A stretch of DNA of 64,000 nt from Tolypeutes matacus (GCA_026826555.1 JAKSZT010054578.1:1003784-1067783); one strand, 5' to 3'. Shown: positions 34,601 through 46,774, counted from the first letter of the stretch. Made by a program: numbers and translations. Notes: generated by a model from the letters alone, not told the origin.

Positions 34601-37452
34601 CGTCCCCCTCCAGCTCTACAGTCCTGGCCTCCCACTCGGCGCCCCGGGCTGCCAGGCCCCGGCGGAGCTCATGGTTCTCCTGCTGCAGCCGCTGTGAAGG
34701 CCAGGACAGAGGGTGAGAGAGAGAGGCGGGAGCAGACCCGGGGGACTGGGCGCAGAGGCAGAGACCCAGAGAGCCTGAGAGGTTCCAGAATGGACACACA
34801 AGCAAGAGAGAGAGGAGGCAGGCAGAGAGGGCAAAAGTCAGACTCAGAGGAGACAGGGGGCACCAGGTGGTAGGTTCCAGATGGCGGCTGACCCCGGCGA
34901 ATGGGGCAGCTCCCCGATGCCCACTCACCTCCGGCTGTTGCCGGGGCTTCTGAATCCGGGATCGCAGGCGCCGTTTCTGGCGCCGGAGCTGGGCAGAATT
35001 CAAGCCCCGGCCCATGGCCTCCCCCACCCGCCGTGCTCTAGGGCTGTGGAGGCCCAGCCTCTGCCCAGCCCCTTTCCCAGCTCTTCTGGGCCGGCTTCCT
35101 CTAATTAACCCTGGTCAGCCCCGCCCTGGCCCCACGCCTCTGCTTGTCCTCCCCAAACCTGTCAGACCAGCAGGGGGACGCGCATGACACACCCAAGTGC
35201 CCAACACAGAGAGGCAGATAAGCTGGGGGGCGGCCCTTGGCCCCTGCTCTCTACAGGCCCCCAAAGCAGAAAGGACCTGGGTCCAGGCAATGACTAGCAG
35301 GTACTCCTGCCAGGTCCAGTGCTAGCACTTTACCTGCATTATCTCATTCAATCCTCCAGAGGTACAGTGTTAACAGGCCCATTTTACAGATGAGGAAACT
35401 GAGGCTCATCTTAGAGAGAGGAGAAATGATTTGCCCAAGAACACACGGTGAGTTAGTGGATCAGGGATTCCAACCCCAGCAATCAGGGTTTTAACCAAAT
35501 ACAGAAATACAGTAGGGGCAACACAGTCTCAGGATTAAGCTGGCAGGTTCAGTGTCTGATTGTCCTGGCCAGTGCCCAGGTCTGCCGCTGCTGTGTGGTC
35601 TGGGCAAGTCCCTTAATATCTCCAAGTCCCATCCATTCATCACCCATCCACCCATCCATCCATCATCCATCCACCCATCTGTCTACACATCCATCCATTC
35701 ATCTATCCATCCATCCATCATCCGTCCACCCAGCCATCCATCATCCATCCACCCAGCCATCCATCATCCATCCACCCAGCCATCCATCCATCCATTCATC
35801 CATCCAATATTTCCTGAGCTCCTGTTGCATTTTGTCCTGGCTAACAGTGCTAAGCAAGACCACCAAGTTCACTGCCCTCAAACAGCTTAGAGTCCAGAGG
35901 GAGGAGACGTCATAGGCAAGTGGACACATGCTTGAACCAGGTAATTTCAGAGGGACAGGAAGGGCTGTAAGGAAACTCTGGGAAGTGATGGGGCGGGGTG
36001 GGGGCTCCTTTACGGAGGAAGTGATGTTTGAATTGACTCCTGCAGGGCCAGGAAGAGGGTCACAAGCCATGGAACAGCTGGTACAGAGGCCCTGCAGGAG
36101 CAAGCTCGGCTTACCAAGGAACAGAAAAGGCTGGAGTATCAGAAGGGGTGGAAGGGGCGGGGTGTACGTGGTGGCTGAGGTGAAGTCAGGGGTACCATCA
36201 GGGCTGACCATACCAGACTTCCAGGCCATGGTGAGACATTCCAGTTTCATTCTGATTGTGATGGGGAGCTGTTGGGAGATTCTGGGTGAGGAGTGACCTG
36301 CTCTGATTTGTAATTTTGAAATCCCGTGGAGAAGTGGGTTCTAGAGGAAAGAATGGAAGCTGGGGAACAGGAAGCAGGTGGCTGCAGTGTCCGGGAGGAA
36401 GATGACAGAGGCCGCGACCGGCGTGGAGGCTGCAGAGAGGATGAGGAGTGGGTGGATGTAATCTAGAAGGATCAAGAGGGCTTGCAGGTGGGGGTGGGGC
36501 AGCAAGAGGAAGGCTCTGGAGACAGGGCAGCTGGTCCTGACGTGGAGAAGGGAAAGATGGCAGGTTATGGAATCCACGGAAGGGTGCCAGTTATGTTGAG
36601 GTGCCACTGGGTGGCCTGGTGGAGCAGGTACAGGGTGATTGGTCTGGCGCTCAGGGCAGTGGGTGGGGCCACAATGCAGATACAGGAGTCAGTGGTGCGG
36701 AGGGTGGAGGGGACCAGAGGTGGCCCCCAGGGTGAGAACCTGGCTGAGTCTGAAGCAGAGGGGAAGAACTGTGCCCACCCCACAGGCTGGGCGATAATTA
36801 GATAATGAGATGATGGATGCAAAGGGCTTAGCCCCGTGCCAGGCAGGGCTGAGCACCTGTAACCAGGGGCTGGGGTTACGCTAGACTGCCAAAGAGCTGC
36901 ACCCAGCCTCCAGAGAGGGCTAGCAGCTTGCCCTGGGTCACACAGCCAGGCAGGGGGCTGAACCCAGGTCTAGCCTTATCCTCAGAGTCACACCCTTAAC
37001 CCCTGGGCCTCACGGCCAGGGGGACTGGACCCAGCCCTGAGTTTTGCCAGAGGCATCCCGCTGCCTGTCTGTCCTCCCTTGCCTGGCCCCCTTCCCCTGC
37101 TCAGCTGTCCTACCCCTGCCCACCTGCCGGCCCCCTGCCCACCGCTGCCCCCCTGCCTAGGGGCCCTGGCCTCCGTCCAGGTCCCCGCTGGTGGCCCACT
37201 CACCTCCTCGCGTTCAGAGTGCTGGGCACTCAGCGTCTCCAGCTGCCGCCGCAGCTCCTCGTTGCGCTCCAGAAGCATTTTGCCCAGCTCGGCAGCCAGC
37301 AGCAGGTCTTTCTCCTTCTGCTGCAGTTGCACGGCCAGTTCCTCGGGTTCTTCAGGCCCTGGGCCCCCTCCCAGGAACGAATCCCGCCGCTCCAGCACGA
37401 AGGGGAAGAAGCCCTCGTCACCGTTGGGGGAGGCGCCCCCCGGGATGCTCAT
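31675..37452 (-). CDS. BICDL2: BICD family-like cargo adaptor 2 (CCDC64B)
   Basis: Coiled-coil adaptor of the BICDR family, which links vesicles to dynein/kinesin motors; role inferred from the family. Nine coding exons on minus: 37452-37204, 34691-34476, 34332-34216, 34102-33956, 33127-32942, 32856-32707, 32333-32206, 32029-31909 and 31836-31675; 491 residues. The N-terminus [16 protein letters not shown] precedes long heptad-rich helices ([43 protein letters not shown]), a Pro/Ser linker around residues 295-340, a second coiled coil ([23 protein letters not shown]) and a basic tail ending YLFRRT. Intron 5 is only 85 nt. A leader exon may end at 38770. Confidence 0.93.
32857..32941 (-). other. 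BICDL2: 85-nt intron within BICDL2
   Basis: Reading through gives a frame change and protein unlike the family. Splicing from GTGAGC (32941) to CCTTTGGCCTACAG (32857) joins ..RHEDSP to [12 protein letters not shown].. in phase 0. Confidence 0.8.
33430..33650 (-). repeat. MIR-like element
   Basis: Reverse-oriented MIR core: CACAGATGGGGAAACTGAGG and AGAACCCAGGCAGTCTGACT, within BICDL2 intron 4. Confidence 0.75.
34929..35027 (-). CDS. BICDL2: Candidate alternative first coding exon of BICDL2
   Basis: Within the 2.5-kb intron 1 a minus-strand ATG in strong context (GAGGCCATGGGCC) at 35015 opens 29 basic codons ([13 protein letters not shown]); an in-frame ATG at 35027 adds four. The frame ends exactly at a consensus donor GTGAGTG in phase 0, matching exon 2. 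GC boxes and a GTTAATTAG element lie about 80-100 bp upstream. No transcript evidence is available; it could be chance. Confidence 0.35.
35285..35495 (-). repeat. MIR-like element
   Basis: Reverse-oriented MIR core: CATTTTACAGATGAGGAAAC, TTTGCCCAAGAACACAC, in BICDL2 intron 1. Confidence 0.8.
35637..35807. repeat. (CATC)n tetranucleotide microsatellite
   Basis: About 170 bp of imperfect CCAT/ATCC repeats with interruptions (CACCCAGCCATC appears several times), abutting the 3' end of an L2 element. Confidence 0.9.
35808..36500 (-). repeat. L2 LINE 3' fragment
   Basis: Reverse-oriented L2 blocks in order: CAATATTTCCTGAGCTCCTG, CTGCCCTCAAACAGCTTAGA, a GGAAGTGATGTTTGAATTGA block and GGAGTGACCTGCTCTGATTT. 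It lies in BICDL2 intron 1. Confidence 0.75.
36870..37005 (-). repeat. MIR-like fragment
   Basis: GCCCTGGGTCACACAGCCAG and TGAACCCAGGTCTAG match the reverse-oriented MIR core, in BICDL2 intron 1. Confidence 0.65.
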
Positions 37453-38900
37453 GGTGGCTGCAGCGTCTGCGGGACAAGCTGCTGCAGGACGTTCGACTCC
37501 GCGGTGCCCCGGCCGAGACCCGCCCCCCCCCAACTCTCCACCTGCCCACTCAGCTCTCTCAGTCCTGCAGCAGGGCCTCCCTTGGGCCACAAAAGGTTAA
37601 TGACCTGGGTCTTGGCCACCCAGCTCCGTTAATGTCCTCAAGGTAAACTGAGGCAAGGAGAAGAAGGAAATTATCTGGCTTGCCTTCTGCCTCTGTCAGA
37701 CATTCTCTGCTCCCCGCAACCTCGTCCCAGTGCTCCAGGACCACAGGCTGCCCCTGCCCCGGAGTCCCTGCCCCCATCTTCCCAGCACCCAGCTGATCTG
37801 GCTCCCAGCCCCTGGCAACTTGGGAAACTCGGCCCTTCTTCCCAGATGTCAGGTTCTTGGGAACTCAGGACTCAGGAGGAGTCCGGCCCCTATCATCCCA
37901 GGAATCCAGGACCCTACCCCTTGGGACCCCTCCCAGGAGGCCAGCCCCTCCCCTTCCGGAAGCCCAGGTCACCAGCCCCCCAGGAGCCAGCTTCTGCCAT
38001 GTTCTGTACCAGGGTCCTGCCCCCTGTGCCCTCCCTTCCTGCGCTTCCCGCCCCGGGTCCCCATGTTTGCAGGACCCAGGCGTCCCTCTCCTCTGGCTTC
38101 CCAGGGCCCGGGCGCCAGGCCCAGGGCAGGGCCAGGTACAGGTTGTGCCGGGCAGGCGGCGCAGCAGCCACGACTCTGGGTTTCTGTTTACCTCCCCGCC
38201 CGGCCCTGGGGACCCGGATCCGGTGCTCCCCAGGGCCCGGCGGTTCAGGGGCTCCGGAGGGCCCGAGACACGGGGCTCCCCTGGCTCTCCCCTCTGTCCA
38301 GCACTTCGGAAGCAACCCCAACCCCTACACACACACACACACACCTGACCCCACCCCCACCCCCACTCCCAGCGCCAGGTACCCGGGCTCAACACTGCCT
38401 GTAGGGCCCAGTGTCTCGATGGTCCCAGCCCAGCCGCCCCCAAGCCTGACCCGCGGGGTCTCCCTGACGCGGTCCCCCAGGCCTGGACCCCCGCCCTGCA
38501 GATCCGGGCATCCCGCCCCATCTCCCCTCCTCATCCCCAGCTGCCGCTCAGCGCCTCGACCCAGGCGTCCGGGCCCCCAGGCCCCCGACCCCCAGCCCCG
38601 GGCGGCCGAGGACAGCCACAGCCTGCCTTCTCTCCGCACCCCTCGGCTTCCCGGCCCCAGGAGTCCAGCCCAGACGCCCCGGCCCCACCCACCCCCGGCG
38701 ACCCGGCCGGGACCCAGACCTGCCCCCCGCTCGAAGGGCCCCAGCCCTCGGCGCCCCCTCGGCTCTCACCCTTCGCCGCCCGCCGGGCTCCCTCCAAGGT
38801 CCCCGCGGTCCCCAGTCCCCTCTTCCGGAGGCGGCGCCAGGTGCGAGGTCCGCACAGGTGAGGGGGCGGTGCCGCGGGCGGGGTTGGGGCGCCCCCTGGT
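37453..38900 (-). promoter_or_regulatory. BICDL2: BICDL2 upstream region with candidate noncoding exon
   Basis: GC-rich sequence with a (CA)n run near 38326-38344. On minus, a consensus donor GTGAGA follows GCGGCGAAGG at 38770, and an acceptor TTGTCCCGCAG lies about 15 bases before the BICDL2 ATG, so a leader exon of unknown start ending at 38770 is plausible. Confidence 0.45.
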
Positions 38901-38984
38901 GGCCGGAATGGCCAGGCGGGGCCGAAGGAAAGTCGCCTCCACCCTAATCACCAGCCACTGGCCCACCTTGCTACTGTCGGAAAT

Positions 38985-39360
38985 GATCCAGCGCATTAAT
39001 TGAGCACTTTCTGCATGCAGACGCTTCGCTGAGCAGAGACCTGAGATCCTTTCCGGCACAAGGGATGGGAAATCATTAACAACGCCAATAACAACAGACT
39101 CAGATGAAGTGCTCTGCTGAGTAAGCTCTTCCCAGGCTAGCTGGTTTACCGTCCTGGCATCCTGATGAAACAGGAGCTACTATTATCCCCATTTTACAGA
39201 TGGGAAAACTGAGGCTCAGAGCGGGCATTCAACTGGCCCAGAAGCACACCTGCAGACCTTGTCTGTGCTCTCCTACTGACTCCAAGGCTTGGATGAGGAT
39301 ACTGAGGCTTGGACAGCTAAAGTGACTTGCCCACAGCCACAGCTCGGTCCGTGGGATGCT
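38985..39360 (-). repeat. MIR-like elements
   Basis: ATTGAGCACTTTCTGCATG and later CCCCATTTTACAGATGGG then TGAGGCTCAG are reverse-oriented MIR blocks, possibly two copies or one interrupted copy. Confidence 0.65.
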
Positions 39361-39890
39361 GCACTTGGGTCTCTCAGTTCCTGGGCTGTGAGGAGCTGGA
39401 CACCAGGCTCCAGGTAGGGCCAGGGCCCTGGAGGTGGAGGCTGGGAGGAGCAGGGGATGGAGTGGGGTCCAGCTCCAAGGCAGCCAAGACTGGAACATGA
39501 GGGGCTCAGCAGGTGCGTGGAAAGGGGGGCATCCCGGCCTGAGGGGCGAGTGAAGGAGGGTCTCGGAGAAGCTGGCTCGTTTGGGGGCCAAGGACAAGCA
39601 AGACAGAAGAATACCGAGAACTGTAGAAGAACTGCCCAAGTTCTGAGTTCTCCCCACCAAGAATTAACAAAGGTTAATGGGTGATCAAGAGTTCTGGTCA
39701 CCTTTTTTAAAAACAGCATACCCCAAACAGAATAGCTGCTCACCCTCCCTGCCCTCCTCCCCGCACAGAGGCAGCCCTGTCCACAAAGGCCAGGTTCTAG
39801 ACCTAGACGCCTCCGGGCTTCCAGGACACGTAGGGAGCCCAGGAACAATAAGTAGTATTGTCTGGGCTGTTTTAAAATCTTTACATGAGT
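39361..39890. other. Intergenic stretch, nothing recognised
   Basis: No exon or clear repeat seen between the MIR cluster and the old L1 remnant. Confidence 0.4.
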
Positions 39891-39894
39891 AAGT

Positions 39895-41295
39895 TACAGG
39901 GTTACACTCTCAATAAATTCTATACTGGGTTCATTTAAAAAAAAAAAAATCTTTACATGAAAGACTTCACACTGGGTGCATTGTTCTGCAGTTTGCTTTT
40001 TTCATTTAATCTTATCCTTCCAAGTCCACCCCCCCCCAATCTAGCAAAATCCAGCTTTATTGAGATGTAATTTACATGTAACAAAATGCACCCATTTTAA
40101 GTGTTGAATTTGGTGGCTTTTGGCAAATGTATGTGGTAGCATAACTGCTGCCACAATCATGACATACAACAATTCCATCACCCCAAAAGTTTCCCCTACG
40201 CCTTTGCGGTCTGTCCCTCCCCCAACCCCTGGCCTGTGGCAACCACTGGTCTGCTTTCTGTCACTGCAGTTTTGCCTTTTCTAGAATGTCCTAGAAATAA
40301 ACTCATGCAGCACGCAGTCTTTTGTTTTGGGTTTCTGTGACTTAACATGTTTCTGTATGTACCAGTGGAATCAGGCTGAAAATTTTCCAACCTACAGAAA
40401 AGCTGAAAGAATAGTACAATGAAGACCCTCAAGTTGGGCTCACGGTTGTAAACATTTTGCACACTTGCTTTCTCTGTCCCTTACGCTACACGCACTGCCC
40501 ACACTGTGCTAAGCCATTGGATACCTCAGCTGGCCTCTCCTGAGAACAAGGACATTCTCCTCCATAAAATCAGCCCCCTTATCACGTCTCAGAAGGTGAG
40601 CATTGACACAATAAACAGACACAATAGATATCACTCACTGTACAGCCCATCTTCCGATTTCCCCAGGCACGTCCTTTGTAGCTGATTTGTATTGAGACCC
40701 AGGATCCAGTCAAGGATCACATATTGCAATTAGCTGGCATTTATCCTTCATCTCTTTTTTTCCTGCTGTTCACAAGTTTAGTTCTGAGTCCCCCTTTCCC
40801 ATGTTTTTAGACTTTCCTGTATTCCCCCATTCAACCTTGGCTGCCACAAGCAGACAGAAAGAAAGCATGGGACCTTTTTTTTCCCTTCTTGCATCTGTAG
40901 TGGAAACCAGCAGACATAAACTGCTCCAGGTCTGCCAGAGATGCATTCCTTTGACTCCTTTCATCTGAAATCACCCTCTTGCCTTCTTGTCTTTCCTTCA
41001 GGACATTACCATTTTAAGAGGCTGCCCTTTGTTCTGCGCGGTGATTCTGAGATGTGTCCAGACTGATGCATATGGATTTAGTTTGTTTTTTATTAACACC
41101 TGTGTCATATTTCAGCCAAAGCTTATACCTCTATTTACCCATTCTCTTGTCAATGAACATGAGGCTTTTGGCAAGTTTTCAGTGTCATAGACAACATTTT
41201 AATAAGCATCTTTGTATACAGATCCCCACAGATACAGGGCAGGGGGGGTGTCTGCTCATTCATACATCTGGAAGGGAAACTGCTGGGTGGAGGAT
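39895..41295 (-). repeat. Old L1M 3' UTR remnants
   Basis: TTTATTGAGATGTAATTTAC, CACCCATTTTAAGTGTTGAA and CATCACCCCAAAAGTTTCCC are blocks of ancient mammalian L1 3' ends in reverse orientation. The remainder is diverged and A/T-rich. Confidence 0.7.
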
Positions 41296-41307
41296 GTTCT
41301 GGTTTTC

Positions 41308-41496
41308 TTTTTTTTTTTTTTTTTAAAGATTTTTATTTATTTATTCATTTATCCCCCCCTTGCTGCTTGTGCTCGCTGGGTCAGCTAACCACGCCGTGCG
41401 GGCGGGCTTGCCTTCACCAGGAGGCCCCGGGAACCGAACCCACGGCCTCCCATATGGTAAACGGGAGCCCTTCTGATTGAGCCACAGCCGCTTCCC
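41308..41496 (-). mobile_element. tRNA-derived SINE in the L1 tail
   Basis: Reverse-oriented GGGAAGCGGCTGTGG-type SINE inserted at the T-run that marks the L1 3' end. Boundaries in the homopolymer are uncertain. Confidence 0.85.
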
Positions 41497-42887
41497 TCTT
41501 TTTTTTTTTAACATTGAATTTTTTTTTTACTGGTACATATATATATATTTACCTTATTTTGTACATTTAATAATTGAAAATATAAACAATTAAAAACTAA
41601 AAAGTAAACACAGATGAATAAGTATACACATTTCTCAATTAAATATAATGGATACTTATAAAAAAATTTTTTTTGAATCAAACAATATGTTACACAATAT
41701 ATTTGGTTCATAGTAATACAATCATACAGTATTTGTCCTATTGTGTCTGGCTTGATTCACTCAACATAATGTCCTCCAGATTCATCCATGTTGCCATATG
41801 CTTTATGACTTCATTTCTTCTTACAGCTGCATAATATTCCATCGTGTGAATAGACCACAGTTTGTTTATCCATTCGTCTGTTGATGGACACCTGGGTTGT
41901 TTCCAACTTTTGGCAATGGTGAATAATGTGGCTATGAACATCGGTGTGCAGATGTCTGTTCGTGTCACTGCTCTCAGTTCTTCTGGGTATATACCCAGTA
42001 GTGGGATTGCAGGGTCACGTGGCAAGTCTATATTCAACTTCTTTAGGAACTGCCAAACAGTCCTCCACAGTGGCTGTACCATCCTGCATTCCCACCAACA
42101 GTGAAGAAGTGTTCCTGTCTCTCCACATCCTCTCCAACACTTGTGGTTCTCTGTCTTTTTAATAGTGGCCATTCTGTTAGGTGTGAAATGAGCATTTCTT
42201 CACGTGTTTTTTTGCCATTTGTATTTCTTCATTGGAGAAATGTCTATTCAAATCTTTTGCCCATTTTTTAATTGGGTCGTTTGCCTTTTTATTGTTGAGT
42301 TGTAACATCTCTTTATATATCCTGGATATTAAACCCTTATCAGATATGTGATTTCCAAATATTTTTTCCCATTGAGTTGGCTGCCTTTTCACTCTTCTGA
42401 CCAAGTCCTGTGAGGTGCAAAAGTGTTTAATTTTGAGGAGGTCCCATTTATCTACTATTTCTTTGGTTGCACGTGCTTTGGGTGTGAGGTCCAAGAAACC
42501 ACCACCTACTACAAGGTCTTGAAGATGTTTCCCTACATTTTCTTCTAGTAGTTTTATGGTCCTGGCTTTTATATTTATATCTTTGATCCATTTTGAGTTG
42601 ATTCTTGTATAGGGGGTGAGATAGGGGTCCTCTTTCATTCTTTTGGTTATAGATATCCAGTTCTCCCAACACCATTTGTTGAAGAGACTGTTTTTTCCCA
42701 TTAGCGTGGGCTTGGTAGATTTGTCAAAAACCAGTTGACTGTATAGATGAGGGTATATTTCTGGGTTCTCAATTCTATTCCACTGATCGATGTGTCTATC
42801 TTTATGCCAGTACCATGCTGTTTTGACCACTGTCACTTTGTAATATGTTTCAAGGTCAGGCAGTGAAATTCCTCCCACATTGCTCTT

Positions 42888-43182
42888 TTTTTTTTTTTTT
42901 TTTTAAGTTTTATTTTTATTTATTTATCCCCCCTTGCTGCTTGTGCTCGCTGTGTCCATTTGCTTTTGCATTTTTCTGTGTCTGCTTGTTTCCCTTTGTT
43001 GTGTCATCTTGCTGTGCCTCCTCACTGTACCAGGCGGGCCATCAGCTCACTGTGCCACGTGGGCCATCAGCTAACCACGCCGTGCGGGCGGGCTTGCCTT
43101 CACCAGGAGGCCCTGGGAAACGAACCCGGCGCCCCCCATATGGTAAACCGGAGCCCTACTGATTGAGCCACAGCCGCTTCCC
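42888..43182 (-). mobile_element. tRNA-derived SINE with longer linker
   Basis: ACATTGCTCTT occurs at 42877-42887 and 43183-43193. The body has the CTGTGTCTGCTTGTTTCCC linker seen in composite SINEs but a single tRNA-like head, an intermediate structure between the short and dimeric types. Confidence 0.85.
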
Positions 43183-43610
43183 ACATTGCTCTTCTTTTTT
43201 AGAATACTTTTGGCTATTCGGGTGCACTTACCCTTCCAGATGAATTTGGTAATTGCCTTCTCTAATTCTGTAAAGTAAGCTGCTGAGATTTTCATTGGTA
43301 TTGCATTGAATCTATAAATCAGTTTGGGCAAGATTGACATCTTCACGATATTTATTCTTCCAATCCATGAACACGGAATGTCTTTCCATTTGTTTAGGTC
43401 TTTTTAAATTTCTTTTAGCATTGTTTTGTAGTTTTCTGCATATAGGTCCTGGACTTCTTTGGTTAAATTAACTCCTAGGTATTTGAGTCTTTTTGTTGCT
43501 ATTGAAAATGGAATTTTCCTCCTGATTTCCTCCTCAGATTGTTCAGTACTAGTGTACAAAAACATTACTGATTTTGCGTGTTGATCTTGTATCCTGCCAC
43601 TTAGCTGAGC

Positions 43611-43612
<2 letters not shown>

Positions 43613-43657
<45 letters not shown>

Positions 43658-43663
43658 TTTTTC
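43613..43663. repeat. (TTTA)n microsatellite
   Basis: About 50 bp of near-perfect ATTT repeats at the start of an insertion in L1. Confidence 0.9.
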
Positions 43664-43965
43664 TTTTTTTTAACTTAAACTTTATGGCCTTGTGACTGTA
43701 AGCCTCTACCCCAAACAAATACCCCCCCATAAATGCCAACACACTTCTAGCACTTTGCATGACTAATACACTCCTATATTACTATAACTGCTTTCTTTAC
43801 TCAGCAATATTTATGAATTGTTAGAGAAAAATGGTGCTCACTGGGACACAGAGACTGACAGTTACAGGCAGGAAGTTTATTGGGAAGCTCTCCCAACGGA
43901 GGGGGTCTGAAGAGAGACTTCAGCCCTGAACTCATTTGTTAGTTCAAGTAACTTTGTTGTGGATA
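43664..43965 (+). repeat. LTR-like insertion in L1 copy B
   Basis: CTCTACCCCAAACAAATAC followed by CACTTTGCATGACTAATACA matches the 3' end of the MaLR-like LTR family. The following TGTTAGAG..CAGGAAGTTTATTGG part is not assigned. Confidence 0.45.
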
Positions 43966-44433
43966 CTTCAGGATTTTCTAAGTACAGGATCATGTCATCC
44001 GCAAACAGAGTTTTACTTCCTCTTTTCCTATTTGGACGCCTTTAATTTTTTTTTCTTGTCTAATTGCCCTAGCTAGAACTTCTAGTACAATGTTGAATAA
44101 CAATGGTGACAGTGGGCATCCTTGTCTTGTTCCTGATCTTAGGGGGAAAGCTTTCAACCTTTCCCCATTGAGTATGATGTTGGCTGTGGGTTTTTCATAT
44201 ATGTCTTTTATCATATTGAGGAATTTTCCTCCTATTCCTATCTTTTGATGTGTTTTTATAAAAAAAAGATGCTGGATTTTGTCGAATGCCTTTTCTGCAT
44301 CTATTGAGATGATCATGTGGTTTTTTTCCTTCAACTTGTTAATGTGGTGTATTACATTGATTGATTTTCTTATGTTGAACCAGCCTTGCATGCCAGGAAT
44401 AAATCCCACTTGGTCGTGATCTATAAGTCTTTT

Positions 44434-44620
44434 TTTTTTTTTTTTTTTTTTAAGATTTTATTTATTTATTCATTTATCCCCCCTTGCTGCTTGTGCTCAC
44501 TGGGTCAGCTAACCACGCCATGCCGGCGGGCTTGCCTTCACCAGGAGGCCCCGGGAACCGAACCCGGGGCCTCCCATATGGTAAACGGGAGCCCTACTGA
44601 TTGAGCCACAGCCGCTTCCC
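44434..44620 (-). mobile_element. tRNA-derived SINE, GGGAAGCGGCTGTGG type
   Basis: Near-consensus reverse copy; TAAGTCTTTT is duplicated at about 44424-44433 and 44621-44630. Confidence 0.9.
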
Positions 44621-44895
44621 TAAGTCTTTTGATATGCTGTTGGATTCGATTTGCAAGTATTTTGTTGAGAATTTTTGCATCTATGTTCATTAGAGAGATT
44701 GGTCTGTAATTTTCTTTTCTTGTAGAATCTTTATCTGACTTTGGTATTAGGGTGATGTTGGCTTCATGAAATGTATTGGGTAATTTTCCCTCCTCTTCAA
44801 TATTTTGGAAGAGTTTAAACAGTATGGATGTTAATTCTTTTCGAAATGCTTGGTAGAACTCACCTGTGAAGCCATCTGGTCCTGGACTTTTCTTT

Positions 44896-45088
44896 TTTTC
44901 TTTTTTTTTTTTTTTTTAAAGATTTTATTTATTTATTCATCCATCCCCCCCTTGCTGCTTGTGCTCGCTGGGTCAGCCAACCACGCCATGCGGGCGGGCC
45001 TGCCCTCACCAGGAGGCCCCGGGAACCGAACCCGGGGCCTCCCATATGGTAAACGGGAGCCCCACTGATTGAGCCACAGCCGCTTCCC
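44896..45088 (-). mobile_element. tRNA-derived SINE, GGGAAGCGGCTGTGG type
   Basis: Near-consensus reverse copy; CTGGACTTTTCTTT at 44882-44895 and 45089-45102. Confidence 0.92.
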
Positions 45089-45645
45089 CTGGACTTTTCT
45101 TTGCTGGGAGATTTTTGATGACGGATTCAATCTCCTTAATTGTGATTGGTTTGTTAAGTTCTTGTATTTCTTGTAGCGTCAGTGTAAGTTGGTTGTGAGT
45201 TTCTAGAAATTTGTCCATTTCATCTAAGTTGTCTAGTTTTTTGGTATATAGCTTCTCTTAATAGCCTCTTGTGATTCTTTTTATTTCTGTGGGGTCATTT
45301 GTAACTTCCCCCCTTTCATTTCTGATTGTATTTATTTGCATCTTCTCTCTTTTTTTGTTAGTGTAGCGAGGGGTTTGTCAATTTTATTGATCTTCTCAAA
45401 GAACCAGCTTTTGGTTTTGTTGATTTTCTGTATTGTTTTTCTCTTCTCGTTTTCATTTTTTTCTGCTCTAATCTTTATTATTTCTTTCCTTCTGTTTGTT
45501 TTGGTATTGGTTTGCTGTTCTTTTTCTAGTTTCTCTAGTTTTTCAGTTAAATCTTTGAGTTTAGCTCTTTCTTGTATTTTAATATAGGCATTTAGGGCTA
45601 TAAATTTCCCTCTCAAGACTGCCTTCGCTGTATCCCATAAGTTTT

Positions 45646-45825
45646 TTTTTGTTTTGTTTTTTATTTATTTATTCATTTATCCCCCCCTTGCTGCCTGTGC
45701 TTGCTGGGTCAGCGAACCACGCCGTGCGGGCAGGCCTGCCTTCACCAGGAGGCCCCGGGAACCGAACTCGGGGCCTCCCATATGGTAAACAGGAGCCCTA
45801 CTGATTGAGCCACAGCCGCCTCCCA
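45646..45825 (-). mobile_element. tRNA-derived SINE, GGGAAGCGGCTGTGG type
   Basis: Reverse copy; ATCCCATAAGTTTT at 45632-45645 and 45826-45839. Confidence 0.92.
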
Positions 45826-46774
45826 ATCCCATAAGTTTTGATACATTGTTTTCTCGTTTTCATTTGTCTCAATATATTTACTAATTTCACTTGCAATTTC
45901 TTCTTTGACCCACCGATTATTTAGGACTGTGTTGTTCAGTCTCCACACATTTGCAAATTTACTTTTTTCCTGTCTATTATTGATTTCTAGTTTCATTCCA
46001 TTATGATCTGAGAAGGTGCTTTGTATAATTTCAATCTTTTTATATTTATTGAGAGCTTCACTGTGACCTAACATGTGGTCTACCCTGGAGAAAGATCCAT
46101 GGGCACTTGAGAAGAATGTATAACCCGCTGAGTTTGGATGCAGTGTTCTGTATATGTCTGTTAGGTCTAACTTGTTTATCATATTGTTTAAGTTCTCTGT
46201 TTCCTTGTTGATCTTCTGTCTAGTTGTTCTATCTAATGATGTGAGAGGGGTGTTGAAGTTTCCAACGATTATTGTAGAAATGTCTATTTCTCCCTTCAGT
46301 TTTGCGAGAGTTTGTCTCATATATTCTGGGGCACCCTGGTTAGGTGCGTAGATATTTATGACTGTTATATCTTCCTGGTGGATCGTCCCTTTTATTAATA
46401 TATAATGGCCTTCCACATCTCTTATCACTTTTTTTGCATTTAAAGTCTGTTTTGTCTGACATTAGTATAGCTACCCCTGCTCTTTTCTGGTTACTATTCG
46501 CGTGGAGTATCTTTTTCCAACCTTTCACTTTCAGCCGGTTTGTATCCCTGGGTCTGAGGTGAGTTTCTTGTAAGCAGCTTATGGATGGCTCATATTTTTT
46601 TATCCATTGTATCAGCCTATATCTTTTGATTGGGGAGTTTAATCCATTCACATTCAATGATATTACTGTAAATGCACTATTTACTTCCTCCATTTTATTC
46701 TTTGGTTTTCATATGTCATCCTGTTTTTGTCTCTCTTTTTACTCTTTCAGTTATCCTTTCTGCTTTTCTTTCTT

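Larger units (their letters stand above)
41738..46693 (-). pseudogene. L1 ORF2 remnant (copy B)
   Basis: Endonuclease pieces at 46693-46340 and 46428-45742 (SLNVNGLNSPIKRYRLIQW, LQETHLRPRDTNRL); reverse transcriptase pieces including 44409-43990 ([26 protein letters not shown]); C-terminal pieces at 42878-42177 and 42172-41738 ([16 protein letters not shown]). It is more intact than copy A, but frameshifts and five insertions break it. Confidence 0.88.

Noticed and set aside
33654..34697. 347-codon plus-strand frame
   Set aside because: Antisense to BICDL2 exons 2-4, which are verified by phase and family sequence.
35637..35807. CRISPR-like repeat array
   Set aside because: Pure tetranucleotide microsatellite in a mammalian intron, without spacers or cas genes.
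37846..39003. 385-codon plus-strand frame, proline-rich
   Set aside because: Overlaps the BICDL2 upstream CpG region, with no start context, domain or splice logic.
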